A stretch of DNA of 64,000 nucleotides from PALSA-1353 sp036267155 (GCA_036267155.1 DATAWP010000082.1:84938-148937), one strand, 5' to 3'. Positions 1 through 8,363 are shown, counted from the first letter of the stretch. Notes: generated by a model from the sequence alone, not told the origin. Numbers and translations: made by a program.

Positions 1-127
1 CCGTGACGGCTCCTCAACGCCGACGGGGGATGCTTTTGCCCACGCGGTCGGCGAAAAGGCGCATACCTCGGCTCCGTCGGCGTAGGGGACATTCCGGACC
101 ATTTTTATTTTGTGCGGCGAATGAGTC

Positions 128-156
128 TTGCCAAATCCAACCGCGATCGCTATTAT
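128..156 (+). promoter_or_regulatory. sigma70-type promoter of the SRPBCC/ArsR operon
   Basis: A TTGCCA box at 128-133 and a TATTAT box at 151-156 are separated by exactly 17 bp. Transcription would start near 163, inside the palindrome at 154-175, leaving a leader of about 14 nt before the ATG at 177. The -10 box also overlaps the palindrome by three bases, which fits repression by a bound dimer. Confidence 0.65.
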
Positions 157-175
157 GCAACCTATAGGTTGCATA
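154..175. promoter_or_regulatory. Palindromic operator, probably for the ArsR-type repressor
   Basis: The sequence reads the same on both strands over 22 bp; its core is ATGCAACCTATAGGTTGCAT. It overlaps the -10 box, covers the predicted transcription start and ends 1 bp before the start codon at 177. ArsR-family repressors bind such dyads as dimers and usually control their own operon. That the downstream ArsR protein is the ligand is inferred from position. Confidence 0.65.
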
Positions 176-176
176 T

Positions 177-641
177 ATGAGCCAGTCGAGCACCGACCGC
201 ATCGAAAAGAGGATCGAGTTGAACGCCCCGCCCGCGCGGGTCTGGCGGGCGCTGACCGATCATAGGGAATTTGGCGAATGGTTCAGGGTGAACCTGGAAG
301 CGCCGTTCGCTGCCGGAAAATCGACGCGGGGGAGAATCACGTACCCCGGATACGAGCACCTGATCATGGAGGTCGCCGTTCAGAAGATGGAAACGGAGCG
401 GCTGTTTTCGTTCCACTGGCATCCGTATGCCGTGGACCCGAAGGTGGATTATTCGAAGGAGCGGCCGACGCTGGTTGAGTTCAAGCTCGAAAAGACCGCG
501 GGGGGGACGTTGCTGATCGTCACGGAGTCCGGTTTCGACTCGATCCCGGCGGCGCGGCGCGATGAGGCATTCCGGATGAACAGCGGCGGCTGGGCCGAGC
601 AATTGAAGAACATCAAGACCTATGTCACCAATACGCCGTGA
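177..641 (+). CDS. SRPBCC (AHSA1-like) domain protein
   Basis: This 154-residue protein is a single SRPBCC/START-fold domain of the activator-of-Hsp90-ATPase (AHSA1) type. It opens with the family pattern RIELNAPPARVWRALTD, then EFGEWF, and ends with an amphipathic helix (GGWAEQLKNIKTYV). Proteins of this fold hold small hydrophobic ligands; the ligand here cannot be read from sequence. The ATG at 177 is chosen because the motif begins close behind it, although it has no Shine-Dalgarno and only a short predicted leader. The downstream ArsR gene overlaps its end by 20 bp. The ArsR plus AHSA1 pairing is widespread in bacteria, so the two probably form one self-repressed operon. Confidence 0.85.
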   Translation: MSQSSTDRIEKRIELNAPPARVWRALTDHREFGEWFRVNLEAPFAAGKSTRGRITYPGYEHLIMEVAVQKMETERLFSFHWHPYAVDPKVDYSKERPTLVEFKLEKTAGGTLLIVTESGFDSIPAARRDEAFRMNSGGWAEQLKNIKTYVTNTP

Positions 642-969
642 AAGTGCGGTTCGGAGCGTGCGCGGAAGCGCGCCGGTGTTCGCCGCGTTGGGAGACCAAA
701 CGCGGCTGACGCTGCTGACCAAACTCGGGGGAGGATCGCGATTCTCGATCGCGCGGATCACGAAGGGCTCGTCGCTCACACGCCAGGCAATCACCAAGCA
801 CCTTCGAGTCCTCCAGGGGGCTGGCCTGGTTCGGGGCGTTCGTCGGGGACGGGAAAACCTCTTTGAACTTCGGCCGAGGCGGGTTGATGAAGCGCGACGA
901 GCGCTGGATCGCATCTCCCGGCAGTGGGATGAAGCGCTGGCGCGGCTGAAGTCGTTCGTGGAGGAATGA
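622..969 (+). CDS. ArsR-family winged-helix transcriptional repressor
   Basis: This 115-residue protein has the ArsR pattern throughout: VFAALGDQTRLTLLTKL near residues 19-35, the recognition helix LTRQAITKHLRVLQGAGLV near 52-70, and the wing VRRGRENLFEL. The tail RRALDRISRQWDEALARLKSFVEE is typical of ArsR proteins paired with SRPBCC partners. It has no cysteine pair that would indicate metal sensing, so it is more likely a metal-independent member. Its start overlaps the SRPBCC gene by 20 bp, implying translational coupling. It most likely binds the palindrome at 154-175 and represses its own operon. Confidence 0.9.
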   Translation: MSPIRRESAVRSVRGSAPVFAALGDQTRLTLLTKLGGGSRFSIARITKGSSLTRQAITKHLRVLQGAGLVRGVRRGRENLFELRPRRVDEARRALDRISRQWDEALARLKSFVEE

Positions 970-1025
970 CCCGTCCTTTTAGTCAGCACGGCAATGCAAA
1001 GCGGGCGTTGGGCAACTTTGTTTTT

Positions 1026-1322
1026 TTATGTGGGCTGTAGCAAGCCGGGGGCGACGCGCCATTGAATTCCTTCATCAGTGACAAGGGTGACGGATTTGCG
1101 ATTGTGCCGGGTGATCACGCCGCGGACGATCTGTCCCGATGCATTGTTGAACTGGACTCGCTGGCCGAGGCGAAAGTTCATCATCTGGCCGTGGCTGCGA
1201 ATCTGCTGCATAAGCCGAAGACGCTCGATTACCACGTGGTTGAGCTGGACCAGTTCTTCCTCGGTGAGGCGGTCGAGCACCGAAAGGACCCTTGGCAGGT
1301 TGACGCCGCTCGTTTCGCTCAT
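1026..1322 (-). CDS. Small conserved protein with an SH3/KOW-like C-terminal half
   Basis: I do not recognise a named family for this 98-residue protein. The first half is helical (VLDRLTEEELVQLNHVVIERL). The second half is a beta-rich module, GQRVQF...GQIVRGVITRHN..SVTLVTDEG.QWRVAPGLL, a pattern seen in small SH3/KOW-like barrels that bind RNA or protein. The start at 1322 is the only ATG that keeps the helical half. It is divergent from the HAD phosphatase at 1453 and convergent with the ArsR gene. The DNA-or-RNA-associated role is an inference from the fold pattern only. Confidence 0.6.
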   Translation of the reverse strand: MSETSGVNLPRVLSVLDRLTEEELVQLNHVVIERLRLMQQIRSHGQMMNFRLGQRVQFNNASGQIVRGVITRHNRKSVTLVTDEGIQWRVAPGLLQPT

Positions 1323-1387
1323 GAGTTGGATGATCGTTTGCGAACGGCCGGCTGTCGAGAGGCAATTGAAGCCGGATATCCGTACTT

Positions 1388-1416
1388 TTGTTCCCCCTTG
1401 TGTAGCCGCCTACAAT
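1388..1416 (+). promoter_or_regulatory. sigma70-type promoter for the HAD phosphatase gene
   Basis: TTGTTC at 1388-1393 and TACAAT at 1411-1416 are 17 bp apart, giving a predicted start near 1423 and a leader of about 30 nt. The leader carries AGGGAACC just before the ATG at 1453, a plausible ribosome binding site. Confidence 0.55.
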
Positions 1417-1452
1417 ACGGGATAACCAAGCAGTCATTTTCGCCAGGGAACC

Positions 1453-2316
1453 ATGAATCGACAGGCTGTTTCACGACGCCGCATTCCGCCGAGCGCCCGG
1501 TCTTCGCGGAGGCCGGATATCCGGCTGGTTGCGGTCGATCTGGATGGCACTCTGCTGAACGATTCCAAACAGGTCAGCGGCCAAACCGTCAAAGCCCTCG
1601 GCTGCGCGATCGATCGTGGAATCCGCGTGGTGATCGCGTCCGCTCGCCCGCCGCGCAGCGTTCGGCATATTTACAACAGCCTGAAGCTCGACACCTGGCA
1701 AATCAATTACAACGGCGCCCTCATCTGGGACGAGCCGAATAAAAAAGTCATCTTCCATCGCCCCATGCCGGGCGAGCGAGTCCGGCAAATCATCGACCGT
1801 GCACGATCGCGATTCGACTCGGTTTTGGTGAGCTGCGAAATCCTCGACCGATGGTATACCGATCGCTTCGATCAAACCTACACAACGGAAACCGGCCGAT
1901 TGTTCAAGCCCGACGTCATCGCCCCTCTGGACGATTTCTGCAAACAGCCGATCACCAAGCTGCTGCTGCTCGGCGAACGAGGCGTGATCGACAAGCTTGA
2001 ATCGGCGTTGACCGGCGCCAACAACGGCGACGTCACCATCGTCCGAACCGATCCGGAACTTTTGCAGATCATGGACAAATACGTCAGCAAAGCCGCGGCG
2101 TTGCAGGTGGTAGTGGAACACTACGGAATTCCCTTGCAAAACGTCATGGCTCTCGGCGACGCCCCCAACGACGTGGGCATTCTGAAGATCGCCGGCGTCG
2201 GCGTGGCGATGGACAACGCCAGCGACATCGTGAAAGAATGCGCCGACTGGATCGCCCCGTCCAACAACGATCACGGCGTTCACGCGGCGCTGGTAAAGTT
2301 CGGTTTGTGCGATTGA
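1453..2316 (+). CDS. Cof-type HAD-superfamily phosphatase
   Basis: This 287-residue protein belongs to the Cof/IIB group of HAD hydrolases, which remove phosphate from sugar phosphates and cofactors in the cytoplasm. Motif I (AVDLDGTLLNDSKQ) lies near residues 27-42 with both catalytic aspartates. Motif II is IASARPPRSV near 60. The C-terminal motif GDAPNDVGILKIAGVGVAMD contains the metal-binding aspartates, and the large type C2 cap lies between. About 25 extra basic residues precede the domain, so translation might begin further in, but the ATG at 1453 has both a promoter and a weak ribosome site. Substrate is not predictable. Confidence 0.88.
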   Translation: MNRQAVSRRRIPPSARSSRRPDIRLVAVDLDGTLLNDSKQVSGQTVKALGCAIDRGIRVVIASARPPRSVRHIYNSLKLDTWQINYNGALIWDEPNKKVIFHRPMPGERVRQIIDRARSRFDSVLVSCEILDRWYTDRFDQTYTTETGRLFKPDVIAPLDDFCKQPITKLLLLGERGVIDKLESALTGANNGDVTIVRTDPELLQIMDKYVSKAAALQVVVEHYGIPLQNVMALGDAPNDVGILKIAGVGVAMDNASDIVKECADWIAPSNNDHGVHAALVKFGLCD

Positions 2317-2528
2317 CCCGTCACTTCCACCGACCCGCGCCGCGTAACCCAGATTATTCATCGCTCGCTTCGCTATAGGCGCAGAGAAGCTCATTGAGAT
2401 TGGGTGGTAATTCACCGTCGTTCGCTGAACATTCAGTTTGGCAGAATGTGCGGCGCGATGTCCGGTGAAATTCTGTCTTGTCCGCAGCTCTAGCGCACTT
2501 GCGGGCGGTGAATCTTGAATTTTCCAGG

Positions 2529-5500
2529 CTATGCTGCGTCTTTGTCGTCGTCGTCATCCGCGGGGACTTCGGCTGCGACGGCCGAGTCCGCCGCGGCTTG
2601 GGCGAGGTCCGGCGGGAAGTCGCTTGGCTTGACGCCGCTGGCTTGGCATTTTGCGGTCAGCTTCTCTTTCACCTCCGCCAGCCATTTTGCGTTTGGCAAT
2701 GCGTAGGGGCGGAACTTTTCCATCGAGCCTTGCTCTTCGCTGTAGGCCAGAGCGCGGTTGGCGCCGAGTTTGTTCGCGGCGGGGGAATCGATCAGGTTGC
2801 TGCTGTCGGTGGCGCTCATCTGAAACAGGATGCGGTTGTCCAATTCGCGCATCGAGCCGCGATCGACTGAACGTTCCAGGGCCGTGGCTGTGTCGATCCA
2901 GGCCATGAGGTGAATTCCGTTGGCCGGGCCTTCACGCATCAGGTCGGCAAATTCCTTGCCGGGATCAGCCGGCTTTTCTTCGCCTCCCGCGGAGAAGCCG
3001 AAGGCGTCATCCGATTTCCGCAACGTGCGATAGCGCTGAAGGCCGAAGATGAATACGAAAATCGACGGGGGATTGGATGCGTCGCTCGATTGGCGGCGCT
3101 CCAGTTCCTTGGCGAGTTCGTGAATGGCCTGCGGCACGGCGCGATAATCGACCACTTTGGTCCGATGCGGCAGCACGGCCGCCACGCTTGGGAGAAAGCC
3201 GTGGGTGGCGGCATCTACGGGAGTGCCGTCGAGCAGATAAAAGCTCGCCGAAGCAGGTGAAAGCTGGGCGGCCAGGCCGACCATCGCCAGGGCGGTGATG
3301 GCCATCGAGCTTTCTTCGTTCTGGCCAATGATCAGGACGTTGGCGCCGCTTTGGCGGCGGAATGGGATGGAGGTCGGCGCCTTGATCGCCACGGGATCGC
3401 CGAGCCACACGGTCGGCGCGGCGGTGGATGCCACGTATTTCTCCGGCGACAAATGGCGAAGCAACGCCGGATTCTGGCGAAAATCGGCTGGCTCGTTTCC
3501 TTCAAACACGATCGGCGGTTCAAGATTTTCGTGTTCCTGCGCGGCCTTGGCGCTGACGGCTTCCAGATATCGGTCGCGTTTTTCATCGGGCAGCCATGCA
3601 ACCTGGAACGGGCTGTTGCCCTCGACCAATCCGCCGGCGTCGTTGTAGATCGCCTCGCCGGGGCGCGAGAGCAATCGGGCGGCGGAGTTGCCGTCGCCGA
3701 GGATCATCTGCGAATCGGCGTCGCTGGTTTGCAGGGCGATTCGCACGCCGATCTGGCCGATGGTGCTGCGCGACAGGCCGGAAGATCCACCGATGGTCTG
3801 TGATCCCAGCAGCAGATGTACGCCGAACGCTCGGCCCTGACGAACGATGCGGTCGAGCAGCAGGCCGGCATCCTGGGCCAATTTATCGTCTTCGGTGAAG
3901 AACTCCTGGAATTCGTCGATGATCAACAGGGTTCGCGGCATCTTCTTGCCGGAGGCCTCGCGATACATTTGAAGGTTCTGGGATTTGAACGGCCGGAACA
4001 AATCGGCGCGGCGACCCATTTCGGCGTCGATGCGCTGCAGCACGCTGAGACCAAATTCGCGGTCGCTTTCCACCGCGATCGCCCGAGCGTGCGGCAACTG
4101 GTGCATGGCGTAGGTCTTGAACTCGACGCCTTTTTTGAAGTCGATCAGATACAGCTCGACTTCTTCGGGCGAATACCACATCGCCAGATTGCTGATCAAC
4201 GCGTGCAGCAGCGTCGATTTACCGGAGCCGGTCTTTCCGGCCACCAGCGCGTGCTGGGCCACGCCCTTGCCGAGGCGGAAGGTCTGCACCCGCGTGGCGC
4301 CGGACCGTCCGACGGCCACCGCGACGTCGCCATCGCTCTTGAGCGTCCAGAACTGCGCCGGCTTGGGCGCGATCACGTCGAACGACACCTCGACCCGCTT
4401 GGCCTCTCGCGCTCCCTTGCCGACGAGGTGGAGAATCTTGCTCAATTCCTCATCGCTCGGAGGCGCGTCCAGCGACAGCGGGAAGCGATTGAAGACCGGG
4501 TCGCGCCAGACGAATCGGTCTCCCTGGCGCTCGAGGTTGACGCTGTGGGCTTCGAGGTCGTCGAGATGGATCGAGCCGCTGGCGGTGCTGACGCGTGTGT
4601 CCCGCGTGACCAGGGTGTAGACCCCGCAGCGCGCCCCCGTGCTAGCGATGCTGCTCAGCCGCCGCAGGGCGTCGTCGCTGAAATTCACGGGGAAATCGGC
4701 AATCACCAGATATCGATACGGCTCGGCCAACTCGCCGGCCTGGGCGTTGTAATCGTCGATTGTCGCGTATTCGTTTCGCAGGTATTTCTGAATGACCGTT
4801 TCCATGTGCTCGGTCAGGTTCGCGAGTTTTTCATCGATCTGATCGGAATCGGTCCAGATGCGGCCGCCCACGAGGGCCTCGTCATAGTCGGCCAGGTGCA
4901 TGAACCCCGCGAAGTTCTGCCCGAGGCCGACGGGATCGATCAGCGTGAAACGAACCCGGCCCGGCGGCAGAGCCGTGAGCAGGCGGGTCATTATCATCTG
5001 CATGCCGCGAATTGAATCCACGCGACCGGGCCGATCGGTGTGAATCAGGATCGACGCCTGCTTCGGGTACGCAAACAGCGCCGGAACGCTGAACGTATCC
5101 GGCAACGGCAGCGTGAAGGGCGCACCCTTGGCCACGTCCGCGATCATCGACTTCAGATCCACCTGAAGTTCGCCAAAGCGAATGGTGGCCGGGAATTTGG
5201 TCGGACCCTTCCAATGGTCCCAGATCGGATCGCTCCAGGCGGGATAAGATCCCCCCTCCTCCTGCATTGGCTCCTGAATGTTCTTCAGGCCTTCGCTCCA
5301 CTTTTTTTCCAGTTCGGCGCGTTCCGCGGCATGCTGCTGCTGAATTTGCGCCTCCTGCGCCGTGGCGCGATCGCCAAGCTTGACGGTTTCAGAATCGAAT
5401 AATTTCTTGACCTCTTCCAGCTTTCGGACGCGCCATTGCTCCAGTTCTGTCAGGGATTTCTTTTTCAGTGCCTCTTGCTGCGCCGTCTTGGCCTGGAAAT

Positions 5501-6662
5501 CCACCTGCGCCGCCGCGACGGCGGCATCTCGCTTTTTCGTCGCCTTTTCCACCATCGGCGTCGCCCGGTCGCGCGCCGCCTGCACTTCGGTTTTTTGGAC
5601 CTTCTTTGCAGTGGTGAGATCGGTATCGTGCTTCAGGGAAGCCTGGCTGATCATATTGTCGTTGGCGATGCGGGCCGCATCCAACGCTCGCCGCAGCGGC
5701 GTAAAAACGGCCACCACCTGCTTTCGCGCCAGCGAGCGCATGACCAGGAAAAATACGATCAGCGCGACGACCATCCCGCCGGCCCAGATGCCAATCTGCG
5801 GCCACTGCGGATTGAGCGTGCCGGCGATCACCTGCGGGATCGCCGCCGCGATCACCACGGCCAACAGCCCGATCAAAAACGGGGTGGCGCCGATGAAAAG
5901 CTTGGGAATCGAAAGGTCCGCCAGCGCTCGAATCTGCCGCTCGATCACTTCCTTGTGCTGGTTGAACGATTCAACCGGATTGAGTGACGCCTCGGCATCC
6001 TTGACCGCCGCTAGCGCTTCGCCCGGCGGCGGCCGCTGGTTGTACCGGGCCATCAGCGACGCCTGCTCCCCTTCCTTCATGTCCACGAATTCCGTTTGCG
6101 TGGCGTTCAGCTCCGTCGCATTCTTCAACTCCTGCGAGGCCTTCTGCTCTTGGGACTCCAGAACGCTTTCCGCAAGCCAGGTCGCCTGGTCATAATCCTT
6201 CTTGGCCTGTTGCTGCGCCTGGTCGTATTCCGCGCGAGCCCGATGGCGCAGGTTCTGATCGGTGGCCTTCAACGACGCGAGCGCGTGCTGATGATGAGAG
6301 CTGATCTGCGCCTGTTTTTCCTGGACTTTTGCGGCAACCTGATCTTGAAGACTCTTGTGCTTGCGCTCGGCGTCACTAAGTTTTCGATGTCCGGTTCCCT
6401 GCGCTTCGGAGGAGGAGCTTTGGAATTTCTGCTCGATCTCGGCCTCGTGCTGGGCGCACTGGGTCGTCAACTCGAGCAGGTCCTGCAGCGCTCCCCTCTG
6501 CAAGTCGCGGTGTGTCTTGGGTTCGTTGGAGGCCTCTTCGCCGTCGTCGCCTTCTCCATCCGAGGAATCTCCGGTGGGGGGCGGTTCCTCCGGCGGCTCA
6601 GAGGGAGGACTGGAATCAGAAAGAAAACTGAGCGGATCTTTTTCGTCAAAAAGCGGGTCCAT
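2529..6662 (-). CDS. EccC/FtsK-like ATPase of a type VII-like secretion module
   Basis: This roughly 1377-residue protein is probably the motor of a WXG100 export system. An acidic, proline-rich N-terminus is followed by a long coiled coil (about 40-250), two membrane segments (about 255-315), a second coiled coil (about 330-465), and three FtsK/SpoIIIE-like modules. Only the middle module is canonical: Walker A GKTGSGKST near 805 and Walker B LLIIDEFQEFF near 912. The first module lacks a P-loop, and the third has GQNEESS in its place near 1112, as in EccC-type motors whose outer modules are degenerate. The ATG at 6662 is preferred over an upstream TTG because GAGG lies nine bases before it. 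Two WXG100-like genes lie upstream on the same strand. It is far too long and wrongly placed to be the cell-division FtsK. Confidence 0.85.
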   Translation of the reverse strand: MDPLFDEKDPLSFLSDSSPPSEPPEEPPPTGDSSDGEGDDGEEASNEPKTHRDLQRGALQDLLELTTQCAQHEAEIEQKFQSSSSEAQGTGHRKLSDAERKHKSLQDQVAAKVQEKQAQISSHHQHALASLKATDQNLRHRARAEYDQAQQQAKKDYDQATWLAESVLESQEQKASQELKNATELNATQTEFVDMKEGEQASLMARYNQRPPPGEALAAVKDAEASLNPVESFNQHKEVIERQIRALADLSIPKLFIGATPFLIGLLAVVIAAAIPQVIAGTLNPQWPQIGIWAGGMVVALIVFFLVMRSLARKQVVAVFTPLRRALDAARIANDNMISQASLKHDTDLTTAKKVQKTEVQAARDRATPMVEKATKKRDAAVAAAQVDFQAKTAQQEALKKKSLTELEQWRVRKLEEVKKLFDSETVKLGDRATAQEAQIQQQHAAERAELEKKWSEGLKNIQEPMQEEGGSYPAWSDPIWDHWKGPTKFPATIRFGELQVDLKSMIADVAKGAPFTLPLPDTFSVPALFAYPKQASILIHTDRPGRVDSIRGMQMIMTRLLTALPPGRVRFTLIDPVGLGQNFAGFMHLADYDEALVGGRIWTDSDQIDEKLANLTEHMETVIQKYLRNEYATIDDYNAQAGELAEPYRYLVIADFPVNFSDDALRRLSSIASTGARCGVYTLVTRDTRVSTASGSIHLDDLEAHSVNLERQGDRFVWRDPVFNRFPLSLDAPPSDEELSKILHLVGKGAREAKRVEVSFDVIAPKPAQFWTLKSDGDVAVAVGRSGATRVQTFRLGKGVAQHALVAGKTGSGKSTLLHALISNLAMWYSPEEVELYLIDFKKGVEFKTYAMHQLPHARAIAVESDREFGLSVLQRIDAEMGRRADLFRPFKSQNLQMYREASGKKMPRTLLIIDEFQEFFTEDDKLAQDAGLLLDRIVRQGRAFGVHLLLGSQTIGGSSGLSRSTIGQIGVRIALQTSDADSQMILGDGNSAARLLSRPGEAIYNDAGGLVEGNSPFQVAWLPDEKRDRYLEAVSAKAAQEHENLEPPIVFEGNEPADFRQNPALLRHLSPEKYVASTAAPTVWLGDPVAIKAPTSIPFRRQSGANVLIIGQNEESSMAITALAMVGLAAQLSPASASFYLLDGTPVDAATHGFLPSVAAVLPHRTKVVDYRAVPQAIHELAKELERRQSSDASNPPSIFVFIFGLQRYRTLRKSDDAFGFSAGGEEKPADPGKEFADLMREGPANGIHLMAWIDTATALERSVDRGSMRELDNRILFQMSATDSSNLIDSPAANKLGANRALAYSEEQGSMEKFRPYALPNAKWLAEVKEKLTAKCQASGVKPSDFPPDLAQAAADSAVAAEVPADDDDDKDAA

Positions 6663-6697
6663 CAACTGTGACCTCAAACGGAAGAACGAAATTGGCT

Positions 6698-6735
6698 ATT
6701 GCCTATTTTCAAATTGGAAATTAGCAATAGGCAAT
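6698..6735. repeat. Inverted repeat between the small WXG-like gene and the ATPase gene
   Basis: ATTGCCTATT (6698-6707) is perfectly complementary to AATAGGCAAT (6726-6735) around an 18-base loop, and related words such as GGCTATTGCC and AGCAATAGGC extend both arms. It sits in the only sizeable gap (84 bp) between the 71-residue gene and the ATPase gene. It may attenuate or stabilise the transcript so that small subunits exceed the ATPase, but this is a guess. Confidence 0.6.
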
Positions 6736-6744
6736 TCTTCTCGG

Positions 6745-6960
6745 TTACCCTTCGCAGTCCTGCTTAATCTTCGCGAGAATCTGAGCCATGTGATCCATCG
6801 CCCCCACGGCCGTTTTCGCATCCTGTTCCAGCGGGGTCAGGTATTTGCTCTCGAACCCGCGGGCAGTGGCGTCGCTCCACTGCGATTTGGTCTCGTTCCA
6901 ACGCATCATGAGTTCCTTTACGGATTTATTCACCTGAGCGCGGCCTTCGTGCATTCCCAT
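6745..6960 (-). CDS. WXG100-like small helical protein, short form
   Basis: This 71-residue protein is predicted to be a helical hairpin with a W-S-D turn (SQWSDATARGFESKYL near residues 27-42). That resembles the W-x-G/D turn of WXG100 proteins, which travel through type VII systems as dimers. It is shorter than the usual ~100 residues. A ribosome site GGAG lies six bases before the ATG at 6960. It lies between the coiled-coil gene and the ATPase gene on one strand, so it is probably either a substrate or a structural partner. The assignment rests on the turn motif and context. Confidence 0.6.
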   Translation of the reverse strand: MGMHEGRAQVNKSVKELMMRWNETKSQWSDATARGFESKYLTPLEQDAKTAVGAMDHMAQILAKIKQDCEG

Positions 6961-6989
6961 TGGATTCTCCGCATTTTTTCAGTTCGGTT

Positions 6990-8060
6990 TCAAACCGCTG
7001 CGCTGCCATCCGGCTGGGCCGGATGGAGAATATTTTCGTTCTTCGCGTTGAAGACGGCCGACAGGCCGTGCGAGTCAACAATCGCCAGATATCCCACGGG
7101 CAATTTCAGCAAAGCAGCCAGATCGGGACGTCCAGCCCGCAGATCGCCTGCCGTTACGGTATTGTACACTCCCGAGTGCGGCCCTTCGACCTGGCCGAGG
7201 CACCAAACCCCGCCGGCAGTATCGAGCCGGAGCAAATAGACACTCGTCGAACCCGTCACGGCCTCCGAGATCACGATCTTCTGCTCATCCCCCGGAGGCG
7301 CGGCATTGGCGATGGCGGCGATGCCCGCCGCCTGCTGATCCCTTACCACCCCGCATGCCGAACTCACAGGCCCGGGTTCCGCGGATCTGGAGGCGAATAT
7401 GGCCTGTATAGCCTCTGGCGAAGGCGCGCTCGCCCGCAGCGCCGCTGGTTCGACGCCTTCGGCCTCCGGCGCGGCGGGGGCTTCTTCGGCAGCCCGCTTC
7501 ATCGATGCGCTGGCTTCCTCCCCCGCAATTCCACCGGCAGCCCCGGACTCGGTAGTGCCTGGGCCCGCCTGGGCCGCCGCGATTCCCAGATATTCGTCTA
7601 TGTGATCCAGCGTGGTTCCCAGTTGCGCGACCGCCGCCGGCACGCCCGACGCCACCTGAATATTAAACCGCGACACTCCGCCCCGATACAGCACGACTTC
7701 CTTTTGCAATTGCCGATTCCATCGCTTCACATTCGCCAACTTCTCCTGCGCATCGGCCAACTTCTTTTTCGCGACCTGCACGGCCTTTTGCTCTTCCACC
7801 GCCGAGGGCATCGAGCCGCTGGCATCCTTGTACAAACGCTTGAATCGGAATGCCTCTTCCGCCTTGAGCAGCTCTTCCTGCCGTTTTCGGATCGTCGAGG
7901 TCCAATGATTCATGGCCTCCCCCTCCAGCCATCGGCTGATCCGATTGACATCCGAATCGGCGTCCCCCAGCGCGAGCGTTGCCTTCTCCTGAAACTTCGT
8001 CAGGTAAATCCGGAATTCCTTAATCGCGTCGGTGGATTCAACCCGTGCGGAATCGGACAT
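6990..8060 (-). CDS. Coiled-coil protein of the type VII-like module, possible substrate
   Basis: I do not recognise a family for this 356-residue protein. Residues 1-165 are almost wholly helical and charged (KAEEAFRFKRLYKDASG, AKKKLADAQEKLANVKRW). Residues about 165-240 are rich in Ala, Glu and Pro. The last ~100 residues look globular and beta-containing (STSVYLLRLDTAGGVWCLGQ, LPVGYLAIVDSHGLSAVF). A long helical N-terminus, linker and compact C-terminal domain is the layout of LXG-type substrates of type VII systems, but no toxin motif is visible. A ribosome site GGGAG precedes the ATG. It is 30 bp from each neighbour on the same strand, so all four genes are probably co-transcribed. Confidence 0.65.
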   Translation of the reverse strand: MSDSARVESTDAIKEFRIYLTKFQEKATLALGDADSDVNRISRWLEGEAMNHWTSTIRKRQEELLKAEEAFRFKRLYKDASGSMPSAVEEQKAVQVAKKKLADAQEKLANVKRWNRQLQKEVVLYRGGVSRFNIQVASGVPAAVAQLGTTLDHIDEYLGIAAAQAGPGTTESGAAGGIAGEEASASMKRAAEEAPAAPEAEGVEPAALRASAPSPEAIQAIFASRSAEPGPVSSACGVVRDQQAAGIAAIANAAPPGDEQKIVISEAVTGSTSVYLLRLDTAGGVWCLGQVEGPHSGVYNTVTAGDLRAGRPDLAALLKLPVGYLAIVDSHGLSAVFNAKNENILHPAQPDGSAAV

Positions 8061-8090
8061 GAACGGCTCCCATCTAACACATCACTCGGC

Positions 8091-8363
8091 TCATCGCTGC
8101 TTCAGATAATCCTCGATGGCCGTCGCCTTCTTCGCCAGGAACTTCACGTGTTCCTGCGAGTTTTCCAAAAACGTTCCGATCGCCTTGACCGTCTGATCGA
8201 ACGCTTCGGTGAATTTCCGTTGCTCCTGGTCGCGCCAGGTCGCTTCAAGGCCGTGAAGCTTGGCATTCAACCCGGCCACCAGACCGTGCAACTCGTTGTT
8301 AAATCGATTCAAATCCTGGGCAAAACGCCGCAACTCGCCGGGATCGACATTAGCTTTGGCCAT
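8091..8363 (-). CDS. WXG100-family protein
   Basis: This 90-residue protein fits the WXG100/EsxA pattern: two helices joined by a turn with W-R-D (LEATWRDQEQRKF, residues 39-51), then a helix with F..AFDQT and a C-terminal EDYLKQR tail. WXG100 proteins are secreted by, and structurally prime, EccC-type ATPases. The ribosome site GGAG lies eight bases before the ATG at 8363. It is the first gene of the module that ends with the three-module ATPase at 2529. The Gly of the turn is replaced by Asp, a common variant outside Actinobacteria. Confidence 0.75.
   Translation of the reverse strand: MAKANVDPGELRRFAQDLNRFNNELHGLVAGLNAKLHGLEATWRDQEQRKFTEAFDQTVKAIGTFLENSQEHVKFLAKKATAIEDYLKQR

Noticed and set aside
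1..126. Possible gene end at the left edge
   Set aside because: No frame shows a recognisable domain; the edge is too short to judge.
1471..2415. Open frame antisense to the HAD phosphatase
   Set aside because: The plus-strand gene has full HAD motifs and a promoter; the antisense frame has no motif.
2317..2528. Possible small gene between the HAD phosphatase and the ATPase stop
   Set aside because: The 67-residue minus frame here has no ribosome site, domain or plausible composition; I see nothing definite in this gap.
3816..5015. Open frame antisense to the FtsK-like ATPase
   Set aside because: It mirrors codons of the P-loop region and shows no domain pattern.
2529..6662. Cell-division DNA translocase FtsK
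   Set aside because: There is no gamma domain, the N-terminus has coiled coils in place of four membrane helices, and the neighbours are WXG100-like genes.
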